From assembly GCA_035274425.1 (NCBI GenBank), contig DATEOC010000051.1, positions 1-64,000 of the forward strand: 64,000 nt of DNA, read 5' to 3'. The DNA is from JADMIH01 sp035274425. GTDB taxonomy: Bacteria; Chloroflexota; Chloroflexia; QHBQ01; JADMIH01. Positions 26,201-34,466 of the stretch are shown in pieces (position 1 is the stretch's first letter; each line of letters begins with the position of its first letter). Position numbers and translations under genes: made by a program. Below the pieces are notes generated by a model. The model was not told the origin of the DNA. It saw nothing but the letters and a program-made list of their open reading frames with translations, and did no database searches.

Positions 26201-29200
26201 CGCCAGCAGGAAGCGTGACACCATGCCAGCGATATTCTGGGTCTTGCCCGACAGGTAGAGGCCGTTCAAGAGGTCGGCTACCGCGATGCCCGGCACGTTA
26301 GGCAGCGTCAATGCCGTCCCCGATGCGAGAAGCTTGGTGTTGGTCTGGTTTGCCTCCACCTCGGCGAGGTCCGCTACGGTCAGATTATTGGATGAGGCGA
26401 TGCTGCTGAACGTGTCGGAGGACTGGATGGTATATGCGAAGTCGGGCAGCAGCAGGGTAGCCACAGGCTCCAATACGGGTAGAGTGTTTATTTGCCCCGA
26501 CAGCGTTGCCGTACTGATGCCATAGTAATACCCGATGCTTGCCAGCGTATCGGCTGCGCCCACCGTGTAGGCCACCGTAGGGATGGTAAGAGCCGTACTT
26601 GCAGGCAGTACATTGCTGAAGTCTACCAGCTTGTTCGCGTCTATGAGACCTTGCAGAGTAACGTTGAAGAACTGCGCGATGGCGATATCTGCTATCGGGA
26701 AGCCGCCGCTCGTATCTTGAGGGACGGTGTAGATGAGGTCCGGCATGTTTAAGACCGTGCCGGTGGGCAGGGGATTGCTGAAGTTGACGTTCGGGTTCAG
26801 GGCTTCGAATTGCGTTTCGGAGGCGAGGGCAAATCGTTTTGTGATTATGTCTGCCGTGTCACCGGCGACTGTCTTATACGTAATGAGCGGTATGATGAGC
26901 AGCGTCCCCGCCACGAGCGTCTGGTTGAAATTGACGTTCGGGTTCAGCGTGGCGAGGAGTGCGGTAGTCGTGTTGAATTTACTCGCTATGCTCCCCGGCG
27001 TGTCGCCCGCTATGACGGTGTAGCGCGTGTTGGCGACGTTCAGCGCGGTGTTGGGCGGGATGGTCTTGCTGAAGTTGACACCCTTATTGGCAGCCACCAG
27101 CGCGTCCATCGTCAGGCCGAAGTACTTTGCCACGCCGATGTCAGTCGAGGGAGGCAAGACCAGGCTCAGATCGGGCATGTTGAGAACCGTGCCGGGGGCG
27201 AGGTTGCTGAAATCGACGCCGGTGTTGAGCGTTTCGATCGAGGAGGGTGTTACCGAGAAGCGGTAGGAAAGACTGCCGAGCGTATCCCCGCTCGCTACCG
27301 TGTATTTCACCGTCGGTATCTTCAAGATGGTCCCGGCGACGAGCGTCCCGCTGAGGTCGAGATTGCTGTTGAGGGCTGTAATCAGCTCCGTAGTCGTGCT
27401 GAAGCTCTTGGCAATGGTAGCAAGGGTATCTCCTGACACTACCGTGTAGCGGGTGTTGAGGACGGACAACTGCGTGCCGTCGGGGAGGTTTGCAGGTTCG
27501 TTCCCTGTGCTATTTCCGATAACGACGTTGGCGACCGGCACCTGGAAGGCTGTCGCGATGCTGTTCAAGGTAGACTGCGCGGGCACGGTGTAGCTCAACC
27601 CTGTGATGTTGAACTGCGCGCCCTTCTGTAGCAGCCCCACCAAGTCCTGGTTGAGCGTGACGATCTGCGAGTAGTTGCCGCCCGTAAACTTGGTCGCGAT
27701 AGATTGCAGCGTGTCTCCCTTGACCACGCTGTAGCGCACGCCGCTGAGCGTCAGGGTGGCGTTGGCGGCGAACAGCCCTAGCGTGGACTGGTTCGCATGC
27801 ATAATGTCGCCTACGGTGAGAACGGTGCCCTGCCCGTGGGTGCTGAAGTTTTGCGCGATAGAACTGAGGCTGTCACCTCCGGCGATGGTATAAGAATAGG
27901 TGGTCAGGTAATCTATGGCGTCCTGGACCGCGGCTTTGGCAGCGATGGCGAAGTAGTCCTGGAAGATGAAGGCAGCGAGCGACTCCTGGTCATCCTCGAC
28001 CGCTTCCATCTGCATCTGGTTCCCCTGGTTCTGCTCAGCCTCGAAGGCGACCATCAATTGCTGCAAGAATACGTTCACGCGCTGCTGGTACGTAAGGCCC
28101 GATTCCTTGTAGCTGCTGAAATCGAGCGGCTTCGACATATCCGAGGTCTGTAGGGACAGCACGGGCGGCATCGGGAAGATGGTGGCGTTGACGGGGAGCG
28201 CCTTAGGATCGGTGCTGCGCCCCGCGATGTTGAATGTGATGTTCTGCTCGAAGAAGTCGGCCAGGTTGGACGAGGTGAAGGGCGATTGCCCGGCGTCGAG
28301 CAGCGTGCTCAACTGCTGGTAGATATTCTCCAGTTGTTGTAGCGAGACCGACATCCCCGTTATGGTAGGGGAGAATGCCGCCGTCAGCACGGCAGGCGTG
28401 ACCTCCTCCGCGTTGGGGGGAGCGTAAGCGTGAATTACCCACCCAAGCATCGCCTGTATGACCTGATCGAATGGGGAAGGAGGCGTTTCGGGCGGGAGAG
28501 GCCCGTAGTCGCTAGGCCCATTCGCATTCTGGGGGATGGAGTTCTGGATGAACAGTAGCGCGACGCCCATCGGCTGCGGCGCGGTCGCGCCCAGTACGGC
28601 GGCCTCAGGCGCGTCGGTGTTGGGGTCGCTGATGGGCAGCCCGATGGTGAAGCTGGGCGTAAAAGTAAGAGGCACCGTCTGCGTGCTGGTCCATATTGGG
28701 AACGCGCTCCAATCCGGCCCGGTAGACTGAGCCAGGAAGCTGGTCGCCGCTGCCAGGAACTCCTCGGTAATCCCACGGAACCCGGCGGGGCGGATGGGGC
28801 GGGAGCGCAGGTCGTCCGGGCGGACAAGCCCAAGCTGAGGCCGGGCCGCTGCCAGGCTCTGACCACCCGAAGTATCGACGATCCAGGGGGGATTACCCAC
28901 AGAGCCGATAGTGAAGGTCGCGCTCACCTTTGCGTGGAATGAGAAGTGGATGGTGAAGAAGACTATCTTCACGCTCAACGAGACCGTAACGCTCGCGTAC
29001 ACATAGATGACGATTGGCTGGTATGCCTCTATCGTCAGTTGGATGCCGACGCTTATAGTTATATCGAGGCTGGCTGAGATTATGCCGAAATCTATCGACC
29101 CGTATAGCTTGCCCACGATAGCCACCGACCCCTGGAGCCAGTAGTAGGGGTCGCTCTTCGTGCCGGGGTTGCTCGGATTGAAGATGCCGAGCGCGCCTTG

Positions 29201-32200
29201 CAGGATACCCTGGATTACGACGCTGATACCCGCCTTGAGAATGCCTTCATCAATCGTCTTACCCACGCCGAGTTGCAGCCCGATGCCGAACTCGATCACC
29301 GGGTTGAAGTTCCCGTTCGTGATCTTCGGCACCCTCGTGGAGGTGGCGCTGCTGAGCAGGGCGAAGTAGAACCCACCCGCGCCAAGCACAGGCACAGGCC
29401 CGATGAACGCCTGGATGCCGAACGAGTAGGTGAAATCGCCGTTCGCGGGGAAGCCGAAGTCCACCTTGAAGTTGCCATTCGTGTAGATGTCAATGATTAT
29501 CCTGGGGAGGGTGATAGAGACCTCGCCGAACTCCAGGTGGCGCATTATCTCCGGCACCACGAGCACGATGTGGTACATCCCCAGGTTGTCGCTTATCTTC
29601 TTGTACAGTATCTCGAAGCTCAGCCCCGCGAATATCTTCGCCTTCTCTCCTGAAAGCTGGATCAGCAGGCCGTACACCACAGGGTCGTTGAAGATCACGC
29701 TCATCGCCAGGGTGTCTACCACCGTGAACTGGGTGCCCAGCAGCCAGTTGCTGCCCGCGTCGAATTCCAGCCCCTGCAACTGCGTGATGGGGTTCTTGCT
29801 CGCGTCCGCAGGCGGTATGACGGTCGCGATCATCTTGTTTATCACGTCCGACACGGACGACAGGCTTCCAGGGTCGCTGAAGGCGAGGTGTTGGCCGACA
29901 CCCAGGTACTTGAGGTCGAATAGTGAAGACCCCTTGCCGGGCACGGATGGGGGCGGGTCGTTGAGCGCGTCCCACTTGAGGGGGTTCGCCTGGCCGTATT
30001 GCTGCCCCAGGAAGCTCCCAACGAAGCTGATCTCTACCGTACCCTTCCCATCCTTCTTTACGTAGCTCAGCCCTATCGACTCGATGTCGATGAAGCCGAA
30101 GTCCTTCTTCATCTCATAGACGATACCGACGGTGCGCTGCGTGATATTGATGGTGAGGGTCAGGCCCTTCAGGCTGAAGGAGTTGAGCACGTCCCACGGC
30201 GAGTCGAGGGAGAAATGGCTACCGGGGCGCGCAAGGTTCACGAGCCAGGTCAAAATATCACCGAAGCTCATATCGCCCATGTTCACCGTCAGGACAGTGT
30301 CGATGTTAGGCCCAAAGGTGAGCGTGGCCGTAATCGTCCCCATCTTGATGATTAGCACGTCGTTGGCGGGCTTGAAGTCGAATTCCACCGACATCTTTAC
30401 GTCGTTCACCTTGAACTTGCATATAAGGGAGCCGCTGTTCTCTCGCTGCCCCGTTTTAGCGGAGACGGCGGACTTGATGTCGAACGAGAAGGAGTCGATA
30501 GTAACGACGAAGTCGTCGGTGAACTTTAGCTGCCAGTGCTTTGGATCGTTCGGGTCGAATTCGATCTGGCCGCTCAGCTCGAACGAGCTATCTCCCGTGT
30601 TGACGGTTGCGCTAAGAGCGGTAATCTCGATGTCGGGGATGGCGCTCGGCAGGGTGATGCTGCTCCCCCAAAGCTGCGCTATCGCCTCCGTGACGGAGAT
30701 AGTATTCTTCGGGTCGGGCATCAACATGCCGGTGAAAATCCAGCCTTGATTCGCGCCTGGGTGCTCCGCCGAAATGACGAAGCGCTTCCCCCCTATGAGG
30801 AGCAGTGCGGAAATGGACCCGGCAAGCCCCGTCGGTGAGTAGTTGACATCCACAGTCAGCGATTCCAATTGGAGCGTGGTGATGCCCAGGTTTATAGGCC
30901 ACTGATCGTTGTCCTCGACTATGGCATAGAAGCTATACAGCTGGTTCGTGGGGTCGAGGGAGATTATCAACTGGGTGATTTCAAGGTCGGGGACGTTGCC
31001 CGCGCTGCCGAAGAGGTAGGTGAGCGTGTCGCGGACACTGATGCTACCCTCTTCCAGCTCCGCCGTTACCAGGAAATTGGGCACCGCGGCGGAGACCGAG
31101 AGGTCTACAGGGTTGGTATCGCCGAATTGCAGTATGCCGGTCACGTAGCCGCTGATGCTGCGCGTCGCTGAATCGAGCGGGTTGAGGAAGAGCCAACCGG
31201 TGCTGATGCCCGTTATCGCCATCTTGGGGATAGGCGTGTTCCACGTGCTGTTGGAGGAGACCTGGACCGCTATGTAATTTATGTTCAGCGTTTTCGGGTC
31301 CATCCCTACGCCAACCTGGCTGAGGTAGAAATCGGTGAATTTCAGAATGGCCGGGGGTGCCACAAAATCGGACGGAGAGCCGTTTATGAAACTCGTCAGC
31401 TCGTTCAGCCCGCTCGTCAGGGAGAACTGCCCAGGTGCGAAGTCCGCTTGCAGCGCCCATACGAAATCTCCCTGCAAGAGCGGGCTGCTGATAATCACCG
31501 GATTGGTGCCGGTGCCTATCTGGACGCTGCCTGCCAGGCTGATAACCGACTCGTACTCGGAGGTCATGGGGTCGGTCAGCGCCTGGAGGCTGACGTAGAC
31601 GGAGGAGATGCTTATCTTCCCCAGGCTGATGCTCAAGCCTGCGATGGGGGCCTGGAGGTTGATCGTTGCCTGCGCGCTCGCGCCGAGCTTTATCGTGCCG
31701 GATAGATGGAGGGTCGTCGCCTGGGTTAGAGGGGCGACGACAGTCATAGGTGCCGTGGTAACGTCGAGCGTGCCGGTAAAGGTAATCCCTTGCGTGGTTG
31801 AATGAGAGGCGTTGGTCGCATTCGCGATTATGAATGTTGGAACGGTGACGTTCAGGCTGTAAAAGAAGGAGTCTAGCTGCGTCAGGAAAATGCCGTTGAC
31901 TCCCGTGTACTGCGGTAGGGAAGGGAAGCTGGTCTTGAACGTCCATTTCGCGCTTGACAGCACCACGCCGCTGAGCTGCAAAGTGACCACGCCGGAGTCT
32001 ACCCAGCCGGTCAGGGTCACGGTAGTGGGGGCATTCAGGATAGTGGCCGAGCCGGTGACGACGACACTGCCGCTGCTCGACGGCATCTTAGCGCCAGTAA
32101 TCACCAGGTTCGTAAGCTGCAAGTACGATACGAGGATGCCTGCCTCTGGGAGCAGCTCATTGCTGAGGGTGAGCTGGCCCCCCTCGCTCTGTATCTCGTT

Positions 32201-32254
32201 CGTGAAACAGGTGATGAGGTCCTGGAGCGTATTTATCTGGCATTGTGCGGTCAT
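20219..32254 (-). CDS. Giant LysM-array protein (4011 residues), function unknown
   Basis: A single uninterrupted frame encodes about 4011 residues. The N-terminal third (1-1160) consists of repetitive beta-rich segments ending in long hydrophobic amphipathic strands (for example IDFGIISASLDITISVGIQL). About 21 LysM-like modules follow in three arrays: roughly 1450-1990 (11), 2426-2510 (2) and 2790-3190 (8). Motifs such as YTVVSGDTLATIAKSF and YTVASGDTLGSLSYRF are intact; several others are decayed. Residues 3190-4011 are beta-rich with conserved-looking HRYTIKKS and HLVVRGHDL. There is no signal peptide and no clear membrane helix. No strong ribosome-binding site is visible before the ATG. 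It is the last gene of a same-strand block with two MBL-fold proteins and an 1105-residue protein. An extracellular polymer, cell-wall or injection-system role is possible but unproven. Confidence 0.85.
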   Translation of the reverse strand: MTAQCQINTLQDLITCFTNEIQSEGGQLTLSNELLPEAGILVSYLQLTNLVITGAKMPSSSGSVVVTGSATILNAPTTVTLTGWVDSGVVTLQLSGVVLSSAKWTFKTSFPSLPQYTGVNGIFLTQLDSFFYSLNVTVPTFIIANATNASHSTTQGITFTGTLDVTTAPMTVVAPLTQATTLHLSGTIKLGASAQATINLQAPIAGLSISLGKISISSVYVSLQALTDPMTSEYESVISLAGSVQIGTGTNPVIISSPLLQGDFVWALQADFAPGQFSLTSGLNELTSFINGSPSDFVAPPAILKFTDFYLSQVGVGMDPKTLNINYIAVQVSSNSTWNTPIPKMAITGISTGWLFLNPLDSATRSISGYVTGILQFGDTNPVDLSVSAAVPNFLVTAELEEGSISVRDTLTYLFGSAGNVPDLEITQLIISLDPTNQLYSFYAIVEDNDQWPINLGITTLQLESLTVDVNYSPTGLAGSISALLLIGGKRFVISAEHPGANQGWIFTGMLMPDPKNTISVTEAIAQLWGSSITLPSAIPDIEITALSATVNTGDSSFELSGQIEFDPNDPKHWQLKFTDDFVVTIDSFSFDIKSAVSAKTGQRENSGSLICKFKVNDVKMSVEFDFKPANDVLIIKMGTITATLTFGPNIDTVLTVNMGDMSFGDILTWLVNLARPGSHFSLDSPWDVLNSFSLKGLTLTINITQRTVGIVYEMKKDFGFIDIESIGLSYVKKDGKGTVEISFVGSFLGQQYGQANPLKWDALNDPPPSVPGKGSSLFDLKYLGVGQHLAFSDPGSLSSVSDVINKMIATVIPPADASKNPITQLQGLEFDAGSNWLLGTQFTVVDTLAMSVIFNDPVVYGLLIQLSGEKAKIFAGLSFEILYKKISDNLGMYHIVLVVPEIMRHLEFGEVSITLPRIIIDIYTNGNFKVDFGFPANGDFTYSFGIQAFIGPVPVLGAGGFYFALLSSATSTRVPKITNGNFNPVIEFGIGLQLGVGKTIDEGILKAGISVVIQGILQGALGIFNPSNPGTKSDPYYWLQGSVAIVGKLYGSIDFGIISASLDITISVGIQLTIEAYQPIVIYVYASVTVSLSVKIVFFTIHFSFHAKVSATFTIGSVGNPPWIVDTSGGQSLAAARPQLGLVRPDDLRSRPIRPAGFRGITEEFLAAATSFLAQSTGPDWSAFPIWTSTQTVPLTFTPSFTIGLPISDPNTDAPEAAVLGATAPQPMGVALLFIQNSIPQNANGPSDYGPLPPETPPSPFDQVIQAMLGWVIHAYAPPNAEEVTPAVLTAAFSPTITGMSVSLQQLENIYQQLSTLLDAGQSPFTSSNLADFFEQNITFNIAGRSTDPKALPVNATIFPMPPVLSLQTSDMSKPLDFSSYKESGLTYQQRVNVFLQQLMVAFEAEQNQGNQMQMEAVEDDQESLAAFIFQDYFAIAAKAAVQDAIDYLTTYSYTIAGGDSLSSIAQNFSTHGQGTVLTVGDIMHANQSTLGLFAANATLTLSGVRYSVVKGDTLQSIATKFTGGNYSQIVTLNQDLVGLLQKGAQFNITGLSYTVPAQSTLNSIATAFQVPVANVVIGNSTGNEPANLPDGTQLSVLNTRYTVVSGDTLATIAKSFSTTTELITALNSNLDLSGTLVAGTILKIPTVKYTVASGDTLGSLSYRFSVTPSSIETLNTGVDFSNLAPGTVLNMPDLSLVLPPSTDIGVAKYFGLTMDALVAANKGVNFSKTIPPNTALNVANTRYTVIAGDTPGSIASKFNTTTALLATLNPNVNFNQTLVAGTLLIIPLITYKTVAGDTADIITKRFALASETQFEALNPNVNFSNPLPTGTVLNMPDLIYTVPQDTSGGFPIADIAIAQFFNVTLQGLIDANKLVDFSNVLPASTALTIPTVAYTVGAADTLASIGYYYGISTATLSGQINTLPVLEPVATLLLPDFAYTIQSSDTFSSIASSNNLTVADLAEVEANQTNTKLLASGTALTLPNVPGIAVADLLNGLYLSGKTQNIAGMVSRFLLAGLRLPDPEDPALQKPIDQIDWAALNTYPLYYLTGQQFTITLPATTSYAINLELTTAASWISFADEAPDGSVTAVANDNGVPTLSLDLLQSEADFINAVATTPFTPQISTVGKKPLFNETPSQSTLQHSFLWQAGAAPPLWSGGGSAPANAQPTIWPFPPTLLQAVTNAESYGLFITPQTGTYTQPGVSTLEVTPVQIYSWSTEIALNLRQIPAADGSGPLPNTYSVMGTDDAGRALLEQLWIALNTGTPAVTPTLYLLYQPNAAGNNPNGLQSDVLTPAQVLLLKTNLSTLSHSSQEVMLMMQANVDLGAVDTVYSAALSDVPDFVKLLWECSVVNSGGYYLQYANATGGAGLPGYLFAQTGIANLTLLVTYAAVDATNNTVYPFQNSVVIGDNINTSNSILFTEAVTYQVLGDETLGTIAGGYGLTAGQVAQANSTDRDLLRVGATMKVAGANYTIAPYDTFASISASHNNIPVVQLGNDNSGTTGMLRIHALVDLNAGMVVKTASAPPGNVGMQLVRTDPTVGVAPNNEPVSVKLQVLYNLLGYEIAANTFFNQSAEGLPVGPANSDGTTPRALAAAPPAGTWNYERVVPVYSFSTTNDISGTGTVPPASGNPYAGIVSGAQVQIQLDFNDIFGNQMPATPPVNDLQIGVGYYDNIIGVSQWPAVAASYSFTGVSSSSANLNVMLHFDVSRYMPGPGQALATSVAKAQADLQTYTSIYYQIQQKDLNFTASTTVNQSAVESLSKAPIASFMNAVYAYLLAAQSLQAYEYSVQATDTLGGVVGSFDVALADLMSLNDDISSFFAAPLTVNVPIYHRIAFGDTLDSIATGASVSLANLVQNNQNVPGLLATGVAVTIGTQPYNATSTDTLSTILAQFTSSKAPIPTVASIGDLALANDTVTLAANVTFAYQGTTYETQGTSDSFNTVITHFPGASIPDIANANAQIALFNNNTPLTIPIIYAAKTGDTLTSIATAYKSTPLQIATANADSTTLLQQGAGLFLSTEQAAIQATDSLQVIAANASESTNYPLTTTEIAQQNLDHLLNTSMTTPLGAVGVLTIPDLVTITSGAPSTYQVKGPDTLAIIANNNGVPVTDLAEANKDLYGMLIPSKTVTVNSVSTPTTANDTLSTLVSKINAQLPTAKWISLSDLALAIKDQTPLLAVGAWILLPPPLLTVATPIALSAQTYPAQTIFEVTAQIGMARNAALIDPDFQDVPAVAAVSTLLAPNTYDPNNPDASLTLKSFATAFESAFAGLHLATAHENADSSGGSTTTPPKLWAVNLGSTGTQYTIAGATPFFFSVPPLSNTLLGEANVPLQEYKNGALVPADPRSFQSIDIDVWGQDFLAAIDSFLLPASAAPAYQLVPGEGQQGITGAQAYEIVLTAKQNLAQIIQSGVTNILSPTPPGGNLTAAQEALGQQLLITLSSAYTVEAIIQFDVNVTSPYSDAAAARFSGQPTADMVAPVVDYTLSSAQVPLTNGTSYLTFLFSTKSPASDKNVTFTGLTYQINEVEFDITPVPGIDGYVASSWLAFINPLSATPIPTGEQGLVVPVPLRAYPIPPTLVSQQAVYTPDPKVSDIETWEYDFTYQSLDADQDTVGTGVQYNVVPTGPAALAISGGDLDPQAPKNLFEALAQFSFAYPAVAADLALLPLVATQPGLAGRALSAVQAFASLVQVVPQFWQYPVSDAEEVYDHRYTIKKSVDENGMLSLTVRHAGGNSQETPPMPHLVVRGHDLVEAPSANHNGAGSEDGEPLVWTHKFVKTPGLLKVGAVQSSPTSQATVKFPGNNILKNQTAQGSVWVTRNSNLIPGATTNNAFVYQTPAVSFTNPLLPLLINNESYLVSEINADGTMSGQPQKRTLLQHLTALFSALFLNAPSAPIIKVLCRYSYQIVSAGGGATAIPISVPVFMLAHYTLQQSDLTPPNTCDCTNPTGFLCGITCAIQNWQATNQPAGSSGVYQFEIDIFSNIAPSATQPMLQITDLELSLGDILPPTT

Positions 32255-32322
32255 AATTTATGCAGCTTTCGGAAATCAGTTTCCACGAATGTCTGTGGTT
32301 GATGTAGTTTAGCCACGATTAC

Positions 32323-33228
32323 TCAGTAGTTGGTGTCGCCAATCCCAGTGCCGCCTTTGCTATCAATATATAAGGCATACTGGACCCCCTGGAATTGACT
32401 CAGCATGGACGTGCAAATGGAGCTAGTTGTGCCAACGACCTGATAACCACCGTTAGTGGCGTTGTAGCAGTAGTAATCGTGTTGACGCCAGGTGCCGATG
32501 CTCGTGAACTGCGATATGACGGCGCAGGAAGGGTGGTTGAACCTGTTATCCGCGCTTACAAAGAGGGCGTCAGGCTTGATGGCGGCTATCCAGTTAGGCC
32601 CCGATGACGTAACCGCGCTCCCATGGTGGCCCATTTTGAGGGCGTAGCTCGCCAGTTTGTTCGCTCCGAAGTATCCAATGATCGCATTTTCCGTATCGAA
32701 AGTGGCATCTCCGGGGAGGACACAGCGCACGCCCTTATACTCCACCATCAAGACGAGGGAGTAGGGGTTGGGGTCGGAATAGTTCGGATAGTTCAGATTG
32801 ACCGAGAGGATATAGAAGTTAACATTCCCAAATGTCTTATCCGGCGTGCTGAAATCTGTCGGCGTGCGAGCTGTTTTAGGGAATGTATAGACTTTATTGC
32901 CCAGTTTCTTGAGGAATTTATTGAATTTCCCCACCTTATAATCGTCGATCCTCCCGCTGATCCATACTTCTTTCACCGTCAGGTCTAGTTCATCGACCAG
33001 CGATTCTATACGATTGTAGTGGTCCCTGTCGGCATGGGTGACAACCAGGAGGTCCAGGTCCTGGGTCATGGTGAACTGCGTTTTGAGGAACGTCATAGCG
33101 TCGGGTACGGCGATAGCCCCATTCTTGACAGTGCCGAAGTCGATCAGTATCTTCTCTCCCGTCGGGCAGGAGATAAAAGTGCCATCCCCCTGTCCAACGT
33201 CGAGAAAGTTGATAATCAGGTCCGCCAT
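32323..33228 (-). CDS. ComEC-like MBL-fold hydrolase, copy 1
   Basis: This 301-residue protein has the metallo-beta-lactamase fold of the ComEC/Rec2 C-terminal type, but without membrane segments. The N terminus INFLDVGQGDGTFISCPTG, the metal motif VTHADRDHYN (about 62-71), CVLPGDATFDTE and KMGHHGSAVTSSG carry the expected His and Asp ligands. It has no signal peptide. A strong AGGAG precedes the ATG. A paralogue of the same length lies 39 bp upstream, so this is a tandem duplication. It lies between the giant LysM gene and the second copy. Stand-alone ComEC-like proteins are often nucleases or phosphodiesterases; the substrate here is unknown. Confidence 0.92.
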   Translation of the reverse strand: MADLIINFLDVGQGDGTFISCPTGEKILIDFGTVKNGAIAVPDAMTFLKTQFTMTQDLDLLVVTHADRDHYNRIESLVDELDLTVKEVWISGRIDDYKVGKFNKFLKKLGNKVYTFPKTARTPTDFSTPDKTFGNVNFYILSVNLNYPNYSDPNPYSLVLMVEYKGVRCVLPGDATFDTENAIIGYFGANKLASYALKMGHHGSAVTSSGPNWIAAIKPDALFVSADNRFNHPSCAVISQFTSIGTWRQHDYYCYNATNGGYQVVGTTSSICTSMLSQFQGVQYALYIDSKGGTGIGDTNY

Positions 33229-33267
33229 AGGAACTCCTCTCCAGTAAGTGCGAACAGGTCTGTTTAC

Positions 33268-34173
33268 TCAATAATTGGTGTCGCCAATCGAGGGGGCACC
33301 CTTGTTGTCAATATAAAAGGCATACTGGACGCCCTGGTCTTTGCTTATCATCGATGTGCAAATGGACTTAGTTGTGGAGACAATCCCATAAGCAAGGTCA
33401 TCGGCATCGTAGCAATAGTAGTCGTGCTTTTTCCAGTCACCAATATTCGTGAACTGCGATATGATGGCGCAGGAAGGGTGGTTGAACCTGTTGTCTGCGC
33501 TCACAAACAGGGCTTGAGGGTTGATAGCCGAGATCCACTTAGGCCCGGACGAGGTAACAGCGCTGCCGTGGTGGCCCATTTTGAGGGCATAGCTTGCGAG
33601 ATTCTTCGCACCGTAGTTCTTCACGATAGCGTTTTCGGTATCGAAAGTGGCATCTCCGGGCAGGACGCAACGCACGCCGTTATATTCCACCATCAAGACG
33701 AGGGAGTAGGGATTGGGGTCCCTGTAGTTCGGGTAGTTCAGATTGACCGAGAGGATATACAAGTTCACGTCTCCAAACGATTTCGCGGGCTTGGTCAGCT
33801 TCACGTACGATAAGTGGTTTTTCGGGAATGTTTTCACGACCTTCTTTCGCGCAGTGAGGAAAGAGTTGAACTTGCCAACTTTATAGTCGCTGATTTTCCC
33901 ACTTATCCATATCTCATTCACCGTCAGGTCTAGATCATCGACCAGCGATTCTATTTTATTGTAGTGGTCATGGTCGGCATGGGTGACGACAAGGAGGTCC
34001 AGTACCTGGCTCGTCTTGAATTGCGTTTTGAGGAACTTTGTAGCATCGGGCACGGCGATAGAGCCGTTCTTAACGGTGCCGAAGTCAACCAGTATCTTCT
34101 TACCTGTTGGGCATGAGATAAAAGTGCCATCCCCTTGCCCAACATCGAGAAAGTTGAAAACCAGGTCTGCCAA
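33268..34173 (-). CDS. ComEC-like MBL-fold hydrolase, copy 2
   Basis: It is a paralogue of the downstream gene with the same length and motifs (FNFLDVGQGDGTFISC, VTHADHDHYN, CVLPGDATFDTE, KMGHHGSAVTSSG). By eye, identity is well above half and concentrated in the metal site and the C-terminal YAFYIDNKG region. The most diverged part is about 100-130, which may set substrate or partner choice. Translation starts at TTG with AGGAG 6 nt upstream. It is followed by 39 bp and copy 1. It lies downstream of the 1105-residue gene, separated by a palindromic repeat. Confidence 0.92.
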   Translation of the reverse strand: MADLVFNFLDVGQGDGTFISCPTGKKILVDFGTVKNGSIAVPDATKFLKTQFKTSQVLDLLVVTHADHDHYNKIESLVDDLDLTVNEIWISGKISDYKVGKFNSFLTARKKVVKTFPKNHLSYVKLTKPAKSFGDVNLYILSVNLNYPNYRDPNPYSLVLMVEYNGVRCVLPGDATFDTENAIVKNYGAKNLASYALKMGHHGSAVTSSGPKWISAINPQALFVSADNRFNHPSCAIISQFTNIGDWKKHDYYCYDADDLAYGIVSTTKSICTSMISKDQGVQYAFYIDNKGAPSIGDTNY

Positions 34174-34290
34174 AGCTACTCCTCTCAGGTAATCGGGAAC
34201 AAGTCTATCGCGTCAGGTCTCACTCCGTCGTAAAATCGCCCCATGTGCGCTCAGTTATAGCTTGCTTATCAACAAGACCAAGAACGAGTG

Positions 34291-34388
34291 TCATTCTGAG
34301 CGAAGCGAAGAATCTAAAGATGGAGCGCAACGTTTCAGCATGTTAGTACTCAAGCATTTCTAGATTCTTCGCTTCGCTCAGAATGACA
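34291..34388. repeat. Palindromic interspersed repeat
   Basis: A perfect 26-bp inverted repeat (34291-34316 and 34363-34388, arms as in the 4706 element) has a 46-nt loop. It lies between the 1105-residue gene and the MBL pair and may form a strong hairpin in the transcript. Confidence 0.85.
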
Positions 34389-34466
34389 CTCATAAGGGTC
34401 GTGTCCTTATTAAACAGGTCCTCGGAGGCTCTCTCGTCAGCTATTCCGTCTATCGTCTGTCGTCTC

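Noticed and set aside
30612..31946. Several long frames antisense or out of frame within the giant gene
   Set aside because: Codon bias of the giant gene keeps other frames open; none shows motifs or initiation signals.
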